Positions 26,063-35,064 are shown, numbered from the stretch's first letter. The stretch is 64,000 nt of DNA from an uncultured Mobiluncus sp. (GCF_947087965.1 NZ_CAMUES010000001.1:1-64000), one strand, 5' to 3'. The notes: a model not told the origin generated them from the sequence alone. Translations and numbers: made by a program.

Positions 26063-27340
26063 TTGGCAATCATCGAAAGTATTTACGGTCGCGAAATTCT
26101 CGATTCCCGCGGTAACCCCACGGTCGAAGTCGAGCTTGAGTACGAAGGGGGTATGGTTCGCGCTGCGGTTCCTTCTGGTGCATCGACCGGCCAGTTCGAA
26201 GCGGTGGAACTCCGCGATGGTGATAAGGGACGTTACCAGGGTAAGGGCGTGCTAAAGGCGGTCAAGGCGGTAAATGACATTATTGCTCCCGAGCTGGTAG
26301 GGTTTGACACCGTCGAACAGCGCAGTATTGACGCGGCGATGATGGACCTGGACGGCACTCCCAATAAGGGCAAGCTAGGGGCGAATGCGATTCTGGGCGT
26401 GTCCCTGGCGGTGGCGAAGGCCTCGGCCGAGGACGCCGGTCTGGAACTGTTCGAGTATCTCGGCGGTCCTAATGCTCACGTCTTGCCGGTGCCGATGATG
26501 AATATCTTGAATGGTGGATCCCACGCGGATTCCAACGTGGACATTCAAGAGTTCATGATTGCCCCGATTGGTGCCGAGACGTTCGCCGAAGCGTTGCGGA
26601 TGGGCGCTGAGGTGTACCACTGCCTGAAGTCCGTTTTGAAGGACAAGGGTCTGGCCACCGGTTTGGGCGATGAAGGCGGGTTTGCGCCGAACCTGGAGTC
26701 TAACGCGGAAGCTCTGGATTTGATTCTGGTTGCTATCGAAAAGGCCGGTTACAAGCCCGGCAAGGACGTGGCGCTGGCTTTGGACGTGGCTTCTTCTGAG
26801 TTCTACGAGAACGGCAAGTACAACTTCGAGGGCGAAGCCCGCGACGCGGCTTACATGGAGAAATACTACGAGGAACTGATCGAAAAGTATCCGATTGTTT
26901 CCATTGAAGATCCGCTGAATGAGGAAGCCTGGGAGGACTGGCAGAAACTCACCGCCGCCATTGGCGACAAGGTGCAGCTGGTGGGTGACGACCTGTTCGT
27001 CACGAACCCCGAACGCCTAGAGCGCGGCATCAAGGAAGGCGTGGCAAACGCTCTGCTGGTAAAGGTAAACCAGATTGGTTCGCTGACCGAAACGCTCGAA
27101 GCTATCGAGATGGCTCACCGGGCGGGATTCCACACCATGACTTCGCACCGTTCGGGTGAAACCGAGGACACGACGATTGCACATCTGGCGGTAGCGTCCA
27201 ATGCCGGCCAGATTAAGACTGGCGCCCCGGCTCGTACCGAACGCGTCGCCAAGTACAACGAGCTGCTGCGTATCGAGGATATGCTCGGCGATGCCGCCGT
27301 TTACGCCGGTAAGTCCGCATTCCCGCGCTTCCGCGGCTAA
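26063..27340 (+). CDS. eno: Enolase
   Basis: Phosphopyruvate hydratase, 425 residues, converting 2-phosphoglycerate to phosphoenolpyruvate. Seen are the N-terminal AIIESIYGREILDSRGNPT, the catalytic GDEGGFAPNL region, metal ligands in SIEDPL and GDDLFVTNP, and the signature LLVKVNQIGSLTET with SHRSGETED. TTG 26063 is the start: AAGGAG lies at 26051-26056, and translation from there begins LAIIESIYG as in other enolases. The upstream in-frame extension to 25994 is non-coding. It has its own upstream and downstream terminators, so it is a monocistron. Confidence 0.97.
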   Translation: MAIIESIYGREILDSRGNPTVEVELEYEGGMVRAAVPSGASTGQFEAVELRDGDKGRYQGKGVLKAVKAVNDIIAPELVGFDTVEQRSIDAAMMDLDGTPNKGKLGANAILGVSLAVAKASAEDAGLELFEYLGGPNAHVLPVPMMNILNGGSHADSNVDIQEFMIAPIGAETFAEALRMGAEVYHCLKSVLKDKGLATGLGDEGGFAPNLESNAEALDLILVAIEKAGYKPGKDVALALDVASSEFYENGKYNFEGEARDAAYMEKYYEELIEKYPIVSIEDPLNEEAWEDWQKLTAAIGDKVQLVGDDLFVTNPERLERGIKEGVANALLVKVNQIGSLTETLEAIEMAHRAGFHTMTSHRSGETEDTTIAHLAVASNAGQIKTGAPARTERVAKYNELLRIEDMLGDAAVYAGKSAFPRFRG

Positions 27341-27360
27341 GTTCATTTCGTTTCCATAAG

Positions 27361-27399
27361 TTCCCAGGCTGGTGTCATCATCAGCCTGGGAAACTTTTT
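27361..27399 (+). terminator. Intrinsic terminator after eno
   Basis: Stem TTCCCAGGCTG (27361-27371) with CAGCCTGGGAA (27382-27392), followed by ACTTTTTA. Confidence 0.88.
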
Positions 27400-27454
27400 A
27401 CACGCTAGGGCCCGCGAGCTTCCTCCCGGATGGCTCTACTGTGATGCCAAAAGG

Positions 27455-28501
27455 TTATTGAGCGGCCTTTACGGGGCGCAAATCGTAGATGACCGCCCGG
27501 TGATCCGAGATGGGCAGACGCAAAGCTCGCGGTTCGCCCACCAACTCCCAACCGTTGCCCAGCAACTGATCCAGGGCAATCCACGGCTTATCCGCCGGAT
27601 ACGACGGAATCGCCGCATGCAGTTCGGGGTGCTGCTCCGCGGGCAAAGGCTGCAGCACTTTGTCGATTTGGTAATCGCGCAGGTTGAAATCCCCCACCAG
27701 CAGGCATGATTCAGAACGCAGGTGGTAGAGAGAACGCCAAGCACGCCGCAGCTGAGAAGCGGCCGTGGGGCGGTGAATTTCGAGGTGAGTTGTGCCTAGC
27801 GCAACGGTCCCCAGCGGAGTAGCCAGCCGGGCCGCCAACAGCACCCGCATCTGACCAAACCGAATCCCGGTCCCTTTTGCAGCAACGGGAAGGTCGCGTA
27901 ATCCCTCGAGAAAGCCGTGAGAAAATCCTTTCCAGGGGTCGCTGCCCCACACGATGCGGGCCCGGACTCTGCCAAGCCGTTTAAAATGCCAAGATTTCAC
28001 CGGCCAGCGGGAGAGCAGGGCGATACCGTACCCGCTTTCCGCCTTTAACTCGCTGTCCAAAGGACGGCGGTGCAGGACTTGGGACTGGCCCGCGTAAGAC
28101 GCTCCGATACGCCAGTAGGGCAGGTGTAAAGATTGCGCGAGCACGCTCGCCTGGCGGACGTAACCAGAACGTCGTTGTCCTTTGTCGACTTCCTGCAACG
28201 CCAAAACATCCGGTTTCAACCGCTTGAGTACCAGGGCAGTCTGTCGCAGATTTTCCTCAGTCAGCTGGGTGCGAGTATTGACCGAACCCGTTTTGAACAG
28301 ACTGCGGCAGCGTTCCCCCAAGCCCCGGATAAACGCCTCCACCCGCGAATTCGCCTGTTGAATATCAGGCCAGCCCTCCGCCGGGGTACCCCACTGCAAA
28401 TTACAGGTAATAATCCGCAGATAACCCGGATTTGGCATAGTTTGAGTGATAGAGCGGGTTCGAGCGGGAGTGGCTTTTCGAGAGTGTTTACTCCGGCTCA
28501 T
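27455..28501 (-). CDS. Endonuclease/exonuclease/phosphatase-fold hydrolase
   Basis: EEP-superfamily protein of 348 residues. Visible catalytic motifs are TCNLQWG near the start, LALQEVDKG (metal Glu), GTTHLEIHR, LVGDFNLRD (Asp/Asn) and ISDHRAVIYDL (catalytic His). The N-terminal 25 residues are basic (SRSKHSRKATPARTRS) without a hydrophobic segment, so it is probably cytoplasmic. The family includes AP endonucleases, DNases and phosphodiesterases; the substrate is not determinable here. The start overlaps the stop of the MscS gene by four bases, so the two form an operon. Confidence 0.8.
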   Translation of the reverse strand: MSRSKHSRKATPARTRSITQTMPNPGYLRIITCNLQWGTPAEGWPDIQQANSRVEAFIRGLGERCRSLFKTGSVNTRTQLTEENLRQTALVLKRLKPDVLALQEVDKGQRRSGYVRQASVLAQSLHLPYWRIGASYAGQSQVLHRRPLDSELKAESGYGIALLSRWPVKSWHFKRLGRVRARIVWGSDPWKGFSHGFLEGLRDLPVAAKGTGIRFGQMRVLLAARLATPLGTVALGTTHLEIHRPTAASQLRRAWRSLYHLRSESCLLVGDFNLRDYQIDKVLQPLPAEQHPELHAAIPSYPADKPWIALDQLLGNGWELVGEPRALRLPISDHRAVIYDLRPVKAAQ

Positions 28502-30054
28502 TTCTGTGTCTCCTCAGAAGGCGGGATGGTGTCTTTAGTTGTGTTGTCACTGTCAGCAGTTGGCTTGTGGTCAGTTTGTTTGGGACCTGTGACAAGTTTG
28601 CGGCGTTCCTCTGCATCGGGAGTCCCGGAATAGAGCCGGTCACAAGTCATGGTGGCGGTGGTACTCATCAACTTGGTATCTTGCAGGGCATCTTGGGAGG
28701 GAAGAAGTTGTCCGGGAGCTTCGCTCTGGGTTTCATCCAGACGTCGTGCCTTAAAGCGCCAAGAGCGGCGTTTTTCCTGAATTTTGCGGGCATACTGATC
28801 CAAAAGCGGCTCTCCGTAAGGGTTAGTGGGGACAGCTTCGTGCTCTTGTTTCGCGGCGGCCGCGGTGTGGCGATTGCTGTTTGATTCCCGGATTGCGGCG
28901 ATAGCCAGCTCGCGAGCCTGTTTCTCAATCTCGATTTCGTCTACGGGGAGATGCACTTCCGTCACTTTGTCGGTTTCAATGCGGCGGCGCGGCAGGGCGT
29001 AGGAGGCTTCGCCTTGAATCCACTCAATCAGGCGCTCTCGCAGGAAGCACTTGAGATCCCACAAATCCCCGGAGTTTGCGGCGCTCGCCACCAAACGCAC
29101 CAGCATGGTTTCTTCGGAACTATCTGTGACCTGCACACTGGCGGTGCGACCATCCCACAAATCCGTTTCTGAGAGCAATCGGTCCACTTCGTTACGGAAT
29201 GCCGCCAACGGCATACGCCAATCCACACGCAGTTCCACTATCCCCAACAAATTGGTGTCCCGTTTGGTCCAGTTTTCGAAGGGCTCCTCGGTAAATTTCT
29301 TGGACGGCAGGATGAGGCGGCGTTCATCCCACAAATGAATGACAATATACGTCAGCGTGATTTCTTCAATCGTGCCTTGCTGGCCTTGTACAACGACTAC
29401 ATCACCCACCCGAATCGGGTCGGAGAAAGCAATCTGGAGCCCAGCGAACATGTTGGCCAACACCCCTTGCGCCGCGATACCAGCAATCAGGGAGATAATG
29501 CCGGCAGAAGCCAGCACCGAACCCATAGCGGCACGCGCTTCTGGAAACGTCAACGCAATCGCGATAGCCCCGAAAACGCCGAAGAAAACTTGTGAAACCC
29601 GGTGCATGACCTGGGCCTGCGTCACCAGGCGATTTGGTTTCGTCCCGCCCTCGAGCTGCGTCCGGGTCATGTCCTCCAGGACAGCGCACAGTTTAATCAT
29701 CCACACCGTCACGGCAATGATCATGAAAATCAGCAAGCTGTGCGAAATAACGTCGTAACCAGGAACGTTGGGGTTGCGGACTGTCCAATGCCATCCGATA
29801 GTCGCCCCCAAGGCAACACAGGTCAGAAATCCGCCCACCCGGGAACGACGCTCCAGATATTTAATCAGGCGGTGTTTGCGTCCCCAGCGACGTAACAAAA
29901 ATCCGACTACCTGGGAAGCCACCAGTAAAGCTAGGATGCAGACCAAACTGGCAGCCAGAACTGCCATGATGTCCAGGGAAGTTTCCAGGACTTCCTTAAC
30001 AGCGGTATCCGGAGTTGGATTCGGTTCCGGGGTCTGGCTGAACACAAAACTCAT
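28498..30054 (-). CDS. MscS-family mechanosensitive ion channel
   Basis: Small-conductance mechanosensitive channel relative, about 518 residues. Membrane helices occupy roughly residues 25-190. The pore-lining segment and beta domain are GSVLASAGIISLIAGIAAQG and NMFAGLQIAFSDPIRVGD, followed by GTIEEITLTY and LPSKKF. An extended hydrophilic C-terminus of about 180 residues is unusual for the family. The frame opens at 30126 with GTG. ATG 30054 is chosen because a TATGCT -10 (30061-30066) stands six bases before it, the same spacing as other leaderless genes here. It should release solutes upon hypo-osmotic shock. Confidence 0.88.
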   Translation of the reverse strand: MSFVFSQTPEPNPTPDTAVKEVLETSLDIMAVLAASLVCILALLVASQVVGFLLRRWGRKHRLIKYLERRSRVGGFLTCVALGATIGWHWTVRNPNVPGYDVISHSLLIFMIIAVTVWMIKLCAVLEDMTRTQLEGGTKPNRLVTQAQVMHRVSQVFFGVFGAIAIALTFPEARAAMGSVLASAGIISLIAGIAAQGVLANMFAGLQIAFSDPIRVGDVVVVQGQQGTIEEITLTYIVIHLWDERRLILPSKKFTEEPFENWTKRDTNLLGIVELRVDWRMPLAAFRNEVDRLLSETDLWDGRTASVQVTDSSEETMLVRLVASAANSGDLWDLKCFLRERLIEWIQGEASYALPRRRIETDKVTEVHLPVDEIEIEKQARELAIAAIRESNSNRHTAAAAKQEHEAVPTNPYGEPLLDQYARKIQEKRRSWRFKARRLDETQSEAPGQLLPSQDALQDTKLMSTTATMTCDRLYSGTPDAEERRKLVTGPKQTDHKPTADSDNTTKDTIPPSEETQK

Positions 30055-30060
30055 GTCTCT

Positions 30061-30066
30061 AGCATA
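30061..30066 (-). promoter_or_regulatory. -10 hexamer TATGCT, leaderless MscS gene
   Basis: Minus-strand TATGCT-AGAGAC-ATG. This decides the start at 30054 against the upstream GTG. Confidence 0.45.
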
Positions 30067-30167
30067 GGTTATCGCGCTCGGGATGGCCGGGGGGACGGGA
30101 AGTTTTGCACTCTCGGCTTTTTTCACCTAAACTATTTCAAGTCCTTAGCCCCCTGGGCTTAGGCGAC

Positions 30168-30240
30168 GCTCCTATCGTCTAGCGGCCTAGGACTCCGCCC
30201 TTTCACGGCGGCAACACGGGTTCAAATCCCGTTGGGAGTA
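30168..30240 (+). tRNA. tRNA-Glu (anticodon TTC)
   Basis: Acceptor GCTCCTA pairs with TGGGAGT (G1-T72 is a wobble), with discriminator A. The anticodon arm CCGCC-CTTTCAC-GGCGG shows TTC; the T-arm is ACGGGTTCAAATCCCGT. No CCA is encoded. First of three consecutive tRNAs. Confidence 0.95.
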
Positions 30241-30270
30241 CATGTAAACCTTCGGGTTTGCGCTTTGAAT

Positions 30271-30344
30271 GGCCCTGTAGCGCAGTTGGTTAGCGCGCCG
30301 CCCTGTCACGGCGGAGGTCGCGGGTTCAAGTCCCGTCAGGGTCG
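30271..30344 (+). tRNA. tRNA-Asp (anticodon GTC)
   Basis: Acceptor GGCCCTG pairs with CAGGGTC, discriminator G. The anticodon arm CCGCC-CTGTCAC-GGCGG gives GTC; the T-arm is CGGGTTCAAGTCCCG. Confidence 0.96.
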
Positions 30345-30379
30345 CAGTTCGTCGATGGCCACAAGCTAAGACGAACGTT

Positions 30380-30455
30380 GGCTCTGTAGCTCAGTTGGCA
30401 GAGCGAACGACTGAAAATCGTTAGGTCACCGGATCGACGCCGGTCGGAGCCACCA
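30380..30455 (+). tRNA. tRNA-Phe (anticodon GAA)
   Basis: Acceptor GGCTCTG pairs with CGGAGCC, discriminator A, and CCA is encoded at 30453-30455. The anticodon arm CGACTGAAAATCG shows GAA. Confidence 0.96.
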
Positions 30456-30458
30456 AAT

Positions 30459-30487
30459 CCTCGCGTCAAGCGGGGACTTTTGGTTTT
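30459..30487 (+). terminator. Terminator after the tRNA cluster
   Basis: Stem CCTCGC (30459-30464) with GCGGGG (30470-30475), including a T-G pair, then ACTTTTGGTTTTT. Confidence 0.6.
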
Positions 30488-30555
30488 TACACTTCGATTA
30501 GATTAACGGCTGTTCCAGGTCATAATAGAGGTATCCCCAAGACAACGGAGGAACT

Positions 30556-31152
30556 ATGGCCGAAATGAAACGCGCACTGCTGATTGTTGATGTCCAGCCG
30601 ACCTTTTGCGAGGGCGGATCCTTAGGAGTGGTGGGCGGTAACGATGTTGCCGAGCGGATTGCGGACTTTGTCACTGAGCATGAGGACGAATACGAGATTA
30701 TTGTCACTACTCAGGATTGGCATATTAACCCGGGAGAGCATTTCTCCGACCATCCAGACTTTATCGACACCTGGCCGCCTCACGGAATGGCGGGTACCGC
30801 AGAAGCGGAACTACACGACGCTATTGCCGCCCTCCCTTTTGATGATTCCGTTAAGAAAGGTCAGTACGCGGCGGCTTATTCAGGTTTTGAAGGGGTGAAC
30901 AAGGCGGGGGATACCTTGGAAGAGATTTTGCGTCGTGCCGACATTACCGACGTGGATGTGGTCGGTATCGCGGAATCACACTGTGTGAAAGACACCGCTT
31001 TGGATTCCCTAGACTTGGGTTGGCCGACACGAGTTCTTGAGGACCTCACTGTCCCGGTTTCGGCTGAGCTCGGTCAAGCTGCGCGCATAGAAATGGCGCA
31101 GGCCGGGGTCGATGAGATTCCCAGCGCTGACGCTTTCAAAGAAGATGACTGA
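30556..31152 (+). CDS. pncA: Nicotinamidase-like isochorismatase-family hydrolase
   Basis: Cysteine hydrolase of 198 residues, most like nicotinamidase, which converts nicotinamide to nicotinic acid in NAD salvage. The catalytic triad is visible: D12 in LLIVDVQPTF, Lys in VKKGQYAAAYSGFEG (near 99) and C143 in AESHCVKDT. The metal site is suggested by DWHINPGEHF. The ATG has GGAGGA upstream. A nicotinamide-releasing sirtuin is encoded at the other end of the window, though not linked. Isochorismatase or another amidase activity is the alternative. Confidence 0.85.
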   Translation: MAEMKRALLIVDVQPTFCEGGSLGVVGGNDVAERIADFVTEHEDEYEIIVTTQDWHINPGEHFSDHPDFIDTWPPHGMAGTAEAELHDAIAALPFDDSVKKGQYAAAYSGFEGVNKAGDTLEEILRRADITDVDVVGIAESHCVKDTALDSLDLGWPTRVLEDLTVPVSAELGQAARIEMAQAGVDEIPSADAFKEDD

Positions 31153-31196
31153 TTCTCTGGGCTTTTTGTGCTGGAGAGCATCTCGGGGGGCAAAGT

Positions 31197-31232
31197 GTAA
31201 CCGGTTCGAGAGCGTACCCTCGAACCGGTTAC
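31197..31232. terminator. Perfect 14-bp hairpin between convergent genes
   Basis: GTAACCGGTTCGAG (31197-31210) and CTCGAACCGGTTAC (31219-31232) with an eight-base loop lie between the convergent nicotinamidase and DUF5692 genes. There is no T-tract on either side, but the position fits a bidirectional terminator. Confidence 0.55.
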
Positions 31233-31243
31233 GGATAGCCTAG

Positions 31244-32257
31244 TTAATCCAGATACCCCAGCTCCTGGGGCGTCTTTCCTAAACGAGTTGCGATACGCTC
31301 TTTGACTTCATCAGTCGCGGTGCGGCGGATAATCTTAACGTTTTGGGGCAAATCCGCGTACAGCTCGGTCTTGAACGGATTGCGCTTTGTCTTTACAATC
31401 CTCCACACGTGGTAGATGGCCAGTCCCGCGTTGGCTGCCAACGCCAGGAAAGACAGCAGGAACAGCGCGCCGTGATTTTGACTCGCCACGTGGCTAAACA
31501 TGGAGTCTTGGGTGAAGTGCGGGAATGAGAGCACGAACGCTGACCAGAAAGTCAGGGTGTAGGCGCGGTACTGAATCCAGGCGCCTCTGCCCATCACCAT
31601 GAATGCCGGAATCGTACAGGACAGCAGCAACGCCACGCCGGAATACCAGGCTCGATCCGACAGGCAGTTGTAGCAATAGGCCACGTTCCACAGGTCATAG
31701 GCGATAATCCAGCCAATCGTGAGGTCAGTCCAGATGATGTGACGATTCGTTTTCGACACATAGATTCCGGTCCAGCCGGCAATCATCAGCAGGTTCAGAA
31801 TCCCTGCAATCCCGTTCATGATGTTCCACGGACCGCCCCAGACCCACATGCCGTTGTTGACATTTCCGTGCAGGGAATAGCATTGGAAGTCACGTATCAC
31901 GGCTTCGAGGATGTTGATTGACAGAATGATTGGGGGAATCAGCAGGTAGAAGCGGTTGCGGCGCAGCTTCGGGAAGTACTGCAAGGCGACCAAGCAAAGT
32001 GAGCCGGCGAGTGCCGAATACTGTTTGGCAATCGCGAACCAGCCCTCGCTTTGGGTACCCGGAATCGAGTGCGGCCACCAGAAAATCGTGAGTAACACCG
32101 GTATGACGATGAACAGCGCTATGGCAGCCCACTTGAAACGAATCGCGAGCCAGGCGAGGGTGGCTAACGCTGCGATGACCAGGAAAAGCATCGCGAAATC
32201 CCACCATTGCCCGACTTCAAAAAAGAACAGGTTGGGTGCCTCGAGCGGCATGGACAT
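31244..32257 (-). CDS. DUF5692-like polytopic membrane protein (shorter paralogue)
   Basis: Membrane protein of 337 residues with about eight hydrophobic segments; function unknown. It shares with the divergent gene at 33568 the blocks NILEAVIRD (NIMEANIRD there), WIIAYDLWN, ALLLSCTIPAF, KRNP and a C-terminal TPQELGY (TPMELGF there). I recognise the pair as resembling the DUF5692 family. The gene begins two bases after the stop of the SRPBCC-like gene, with AAAGAGGG as ribosome site, so the two form an operon. The many Trp and Tyr residues in helices (FWWPHSIPG, WVWGGPWN) are notable. A transport or lipid-related role is only a guess. Confidence 0.7.
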   Translation of the reverse strand: MSMPLEAPNLFFFEVGQWWDFAMLFLVIAALATLAWLAIRFKWAAIALFIVIPVLLTIFWWPHSIPGTQSEGWFAIAKQYSALAGSLCLVALQYFPKLRRNRFYLLIPPIILSINILEAVIRDFQCYSLHGNVNNGMWVWGGPWNIMNGIAGILNLLMIAGWTGIYVSKTNRHIIWTDLTIGWIIAYDLWNVAYCYNCLSDRAWYSGVALLLSCTIPAFMVMGRGAWIQYRAYTLTFWSAFVLSFPHFTQDSMFSHVASQNHGALFLLSFLALAANAGLAIYHVWRIVKTKRNPFKTELYADLPQNVKIIRRTATDEVKERIATRLGKTPQELGYLD

Positions 32258-32259
32258 GA

Positions 32260-33321
32260 TTAGTCACCCTCTTTCGACTGATGCTTGCCCCAGCCGGGCA
32301 GGTAGGTGCGTTCGCGCTTTTGGCGAATCTGTTCATCCCAGCTGAACTCCGGCTCGCTCCAGTCTACGAAATAGTCTGGGTCAACAGTATCTTCCCACGG
32401 GTTGCCCGGTTCGGTGGGCGGCCAGTTCGGGTTGTCGGTGACGGGGGGACGGATTTCGGCCACCGCCGGGCTGCGCCTCCCGTAGCGGAACCATTGCGTA
32501 TAGGTGTCTTCGAACAGGGGGGTTCCGTCCCAGCGGCCGGCGGGAGTTTCGGAGCGGAAGAAGCGTCCACCCAAGGCTCCGCGCATGAATTTGCCGTGCC
32601 ACTGCTGTTTCTTGCGGAACTCCGCAACGCGTTTGACGTAAATATTTTGCATGTGAGCCATCACCCCACCGACCAGTTCGATATTGAGCCAGTTGACGAC
32701 ACGAGTGTAGAGATTATCGGGTTCAAAACCGACTCGCCAGTGGTTGAGCAGACGGCAGCGTTCGCCCTTGAGAGGGATAACGTAGAAACACCAGGCTGAA
32801 GCGTAGTGCTTCATGAAGGGGAATCGGAAAGCGTAACTGCCGGGGGCAGCGGGTGGGTTCTTAGTATCAACCCATTGCACCAGGTATTTTCCGGGAACGA
32901 CATCGGCCCATTCCATAGACATACCGTGGTAATCAAAACCAGCAATATCGCCAGGTTGAATAGCGTCCGGAGTTTGGAATTCTTCCTGGATTTCATAGTG
33001 ATTATAAAATGGGAGACGTGCGAAAGTTCTTTCGAGAAACTCGCTGCTGAATGAGCCTGATTTTTGTACCCCGATTTGTTTCAGAATACGATAAACCGCA
33101 TATGCGGGGGCGTCAATGTCGATAGCATAAGTAGAAGATTTACCATTCGTGTAGTTTAGGTCAATAATGTCATCGGCAGGGTAGACCCAGTCTTGTTCTG
33201 CCCGAGTTGCTTTACCACTAAGCTGCGAAAACGCGAATACTCCCCCGAATATAGGAAGGGTCGCAAGACCTGCAAGTTTCCAGAAAATGTGGCTTTTTGA
33301 TGAAGTATTCATTTCAATCAC
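32260..33321 (-). CDS. Membrane-anchored SRPBCC-like protein, unknown function
   Basis: Protein of 353 residues with one N-terminal membrane segment (FWKLAGLATLPIFGGVFAF, about 13-31). A domain of about 150 residues follows (YAIDIDAPAYAVYRILKQIG ... WCFYVIPLKGERCRLLNHW) whose pattern resembles SRPBCC/START-type ligand-binding folds. The last 90 residues are rich in Pro, Trp and charged residues (NWPPTEPGNPWEDTVDP) and lack a recognised domain. GTG 33321 has AGGA upstream; ATG 33312 is the alternative. It is in operon with the DUF5692-like gene downstream and divergent from its paralogue. Assignment to SRPBCC is by pattern only. Confidence 0.55.
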   Translation of the reverse strand: MIEMNTSSKSHIFWKLAGLATLPIFGGVFAFSQLSGKATRAEQDWVYPADDIIDLNYTNGKSSTYAIDIDAPAYAVYRILKQIGVQKSGSFSSEFLERTFARLPFYNHYEIQEEFQTPDAIQPGDIAGFDYHGMSMEWADVVPGKYLVQWVDTKNPPAAPGSYAFRFPFMKHYASAWCFYVIPLKGERCRLLNHWRVGFEPDNLYTRVVNWLNIELVGGVMAHMQNIYVKRVAEFRKKQQWHGKFMRGALGGRFFRSETPAGRWDGTPLFEDTYTQWFRYGRRSPAVAEIRPPVTDNPNWPPTEPGNPWEDTVDPDYFVDWSEPEFSWDEQIRQKRERTYLPGWGKHQSKEGD

Positions 33322-33567
33322 CGAGTTCCTAACTCCTCGGGGCTTTTCACCGAGAGGACGAAGCTGACAGATTTTTTTAAAAGAATTCGCTCTGGGGACA
33401 TACCGAGTACGAACACCTATTGAGAGGAAACTAACACACTATTGTGAAAAATGTGCCCGTTTTGGTTGAGAAATTTATAAAACCACATTTCAGGACCAAC
33501 GTCCTAATAAAAACATTGAATAGTGGTTCTACACTATAAGCCAATAAACAGCTACAAAGGAGCAGTG

Positions 33568-34896
33568 GTGAATACCTTTCTAGGATTGTGGGAAATCGGA
33601 ACTCCGCGAGTCTATTTGTTCTGGATCGTGGTTTTGCTGGCACAGATTGCGATAGCGGAGATAAACCGTCGCTGGAACTGGACGATTTTCGTCCTGTGGA
33701 CTGTGGGGGGAATTGCGGTCATGCCCTATGTGATTGCCCACGGCATTCCCATGGTGGGGTGGTTCCCCTTTGGAAAATTCACCATCATGGTCTTAACCGC
33801 GACCATGACCGGATTCCTGCTGTTCTACGGGAAACGTCATCCGCTCAAGGCACACCGCTATGCTTTCTGGTTCGGGCTCGCGCTGTGGATTGGGCTGGCG
33901 GTAAACATCATGGAAGCCAATATCCGCGATGTCACCATATTCCTGCAAGCCAGCGAATACTATTCCTGTGCCGCTGATTGGCAGTGCCTGCAGGCTATCG
34001 ACCAAGCGCACAGCATACCCATGATTCCGGGACTGCCCGAAACTCGCGGCGTTGCGGCGGCAGTGGGAACCGAGGCGTGGTATCAGGCGGTGGCTGCCAA
34101 CTTTGCCCAAGCCCACATCGGTATCGATCCCGCAACCGGATTCCGCACCATCGGGGGGTACTGGAACTTGCTTTCGGCGCTGGCGGGCGTGCTCAACATC
34201 ATCACCATCACCGGCCTCGGCAAGATTGCCATCACCTCAAATCCGAAGCAAAAGGTTAAGGGACTCATCTGGGTGGATATGGTGTGGCCCTGGATTATCG
34301 CCTACGACCTGTGGAATCACGCTTTCCTGTACAACTCGCTGGCTGATTACACCTGGTACTGTACGTTCGCCCTGTTGCTGGCCTGTACCATTCCCGCTTT
34401 CACGTGGGCAAAAGGTCAGTGGATTTGGTTTAGGTGTTTCACACTCATGTTCTGGATTGCGGCGAACAACATCCTGCCCGAATTGCTGGTGCAACCCTCC
34501 GGGATGTTCAACTACGCGACGATGAACCCGGTGGCCAACATCGTGTGTGCCTGGCTGGCGCTGATTTCCAATGTGGCTCTGTTTGGCTACTGGCTGTACA
34601 AAATCATCGGACAGAAACGCAATCCGATTACCGGAGTTCTGTTCTGTGAACTCGGGGCGTTCCGCAAGGTCATGCTGACCCACTTTGACAATAAAGACAA
34701 GTACTTCATCGTCGACCAAATCCCGCAAACCCCCATGGAGCTGGGCTTTAAGCCAGACACCTTGGTTCCCCCGGATGACGGCTGGTTGGGTATCATGCCG
34801 TGGTGGCGTCAGGACAAACGTTACTTGGGCAAGCCGCATACCCCTCTTAGTGCTGACCCGGTCGTACAAGCGCGCCTGGAAGAGAAGTCGCGCTAG
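33568..34896 (+). CDS. DUF5692-like polytopic membrane protein (longer paralogue)
   Basis: Membrane protein of 442 residues with about nine hydrophobic segments, paralogous to the gene at 31244. Shared landmarks are NIMEANIRDVTIF, WIIAYDLWNHAFLYNS, LLLACTIPAF, QKRNPITG and TPMELGF. Compared with the shorter paralogue it has an insertion (about residues 140-195) with two Cys and a soluble loop, plus a longer polar C-terminus. GTG 33568 has AAAGGAG five bases upstream; an adjacent GTG at 33565 is possible. It is divergent from the SRPBCC-like operon across about 250 bp. Function unknown. Confidence 0.7.
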   Translation: MNTFLGLWEIGTPRVYLFWIVVLLAQIAIAEINRRWNWTIFVLWTVGGIAVMPYVIAHGIPMVGWFPFGKFTIMVLTATMTGFLLFYGKRHPLKAHRYAFWFGLALWIGLAVNIMEANIRDVTIFLQASEYYSCAADWQCLQAIDQAHSIPMIPGLPETRGVAAAVGTEAWYQAVAANFAQAHIGIDPATGFRTIGGYWNLLSALAGVLNIITITGLGKIAITSNPKQKVKGLIWVDMVWPWIIAYDLWNHAFLYNSLADYTWYCTFALLLACTIPAFTWAKGQWIWFRCFTLMFWIAANNILPELLVQPSGMFNYATMNPVANIVCAWLALISNVALFGYWLYKIIGQKRNPITGVLFCELGAFRKVMLTHFDNKDKYFIVDQIPQTPMELGFKPDTLVPPDDGWLGIMPWWRQDKRYLGKPHTPLSADPVVQARLEEKSR

Positions 34897-34906
34897 GCTC
34901 TGTCTG

Positions 34907-35064
34907 GCCTGGTGACACCGCCGGGGGTACCGCGTCTCGGAGCTTGGTGGGGTCCTGCTCTGTTTCTCTAAGCAACGAAGTTGCTAAGAGAAACTACGAG
35001 CACCCACAGGCTCCTTCGCCGGGTGACGCGGCGGCGCGCGACACGGCACCGAGACGCACCAGGC
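34907..35064. repeat. 158-bp imperfect inverted repeat with central hairpin
   Basis: Three nested arm pairs share one dyad: GCCTGGTG (34907-34914) with CACCAGGC (35057-35064); CGTCTCGG (34933-34940) with CCGAGACG (35049-35056); GTTTCTCTAAGCAAC (34962-34976) with GTTGCTAAGAGAAAC (34980-34994, one mismatch, GAA loop). It lies exactly between the DUF5692-like gene and the truncated MmeI-type gene, so it may be a recombination scar or small foldback element. Confidence 0.55.
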
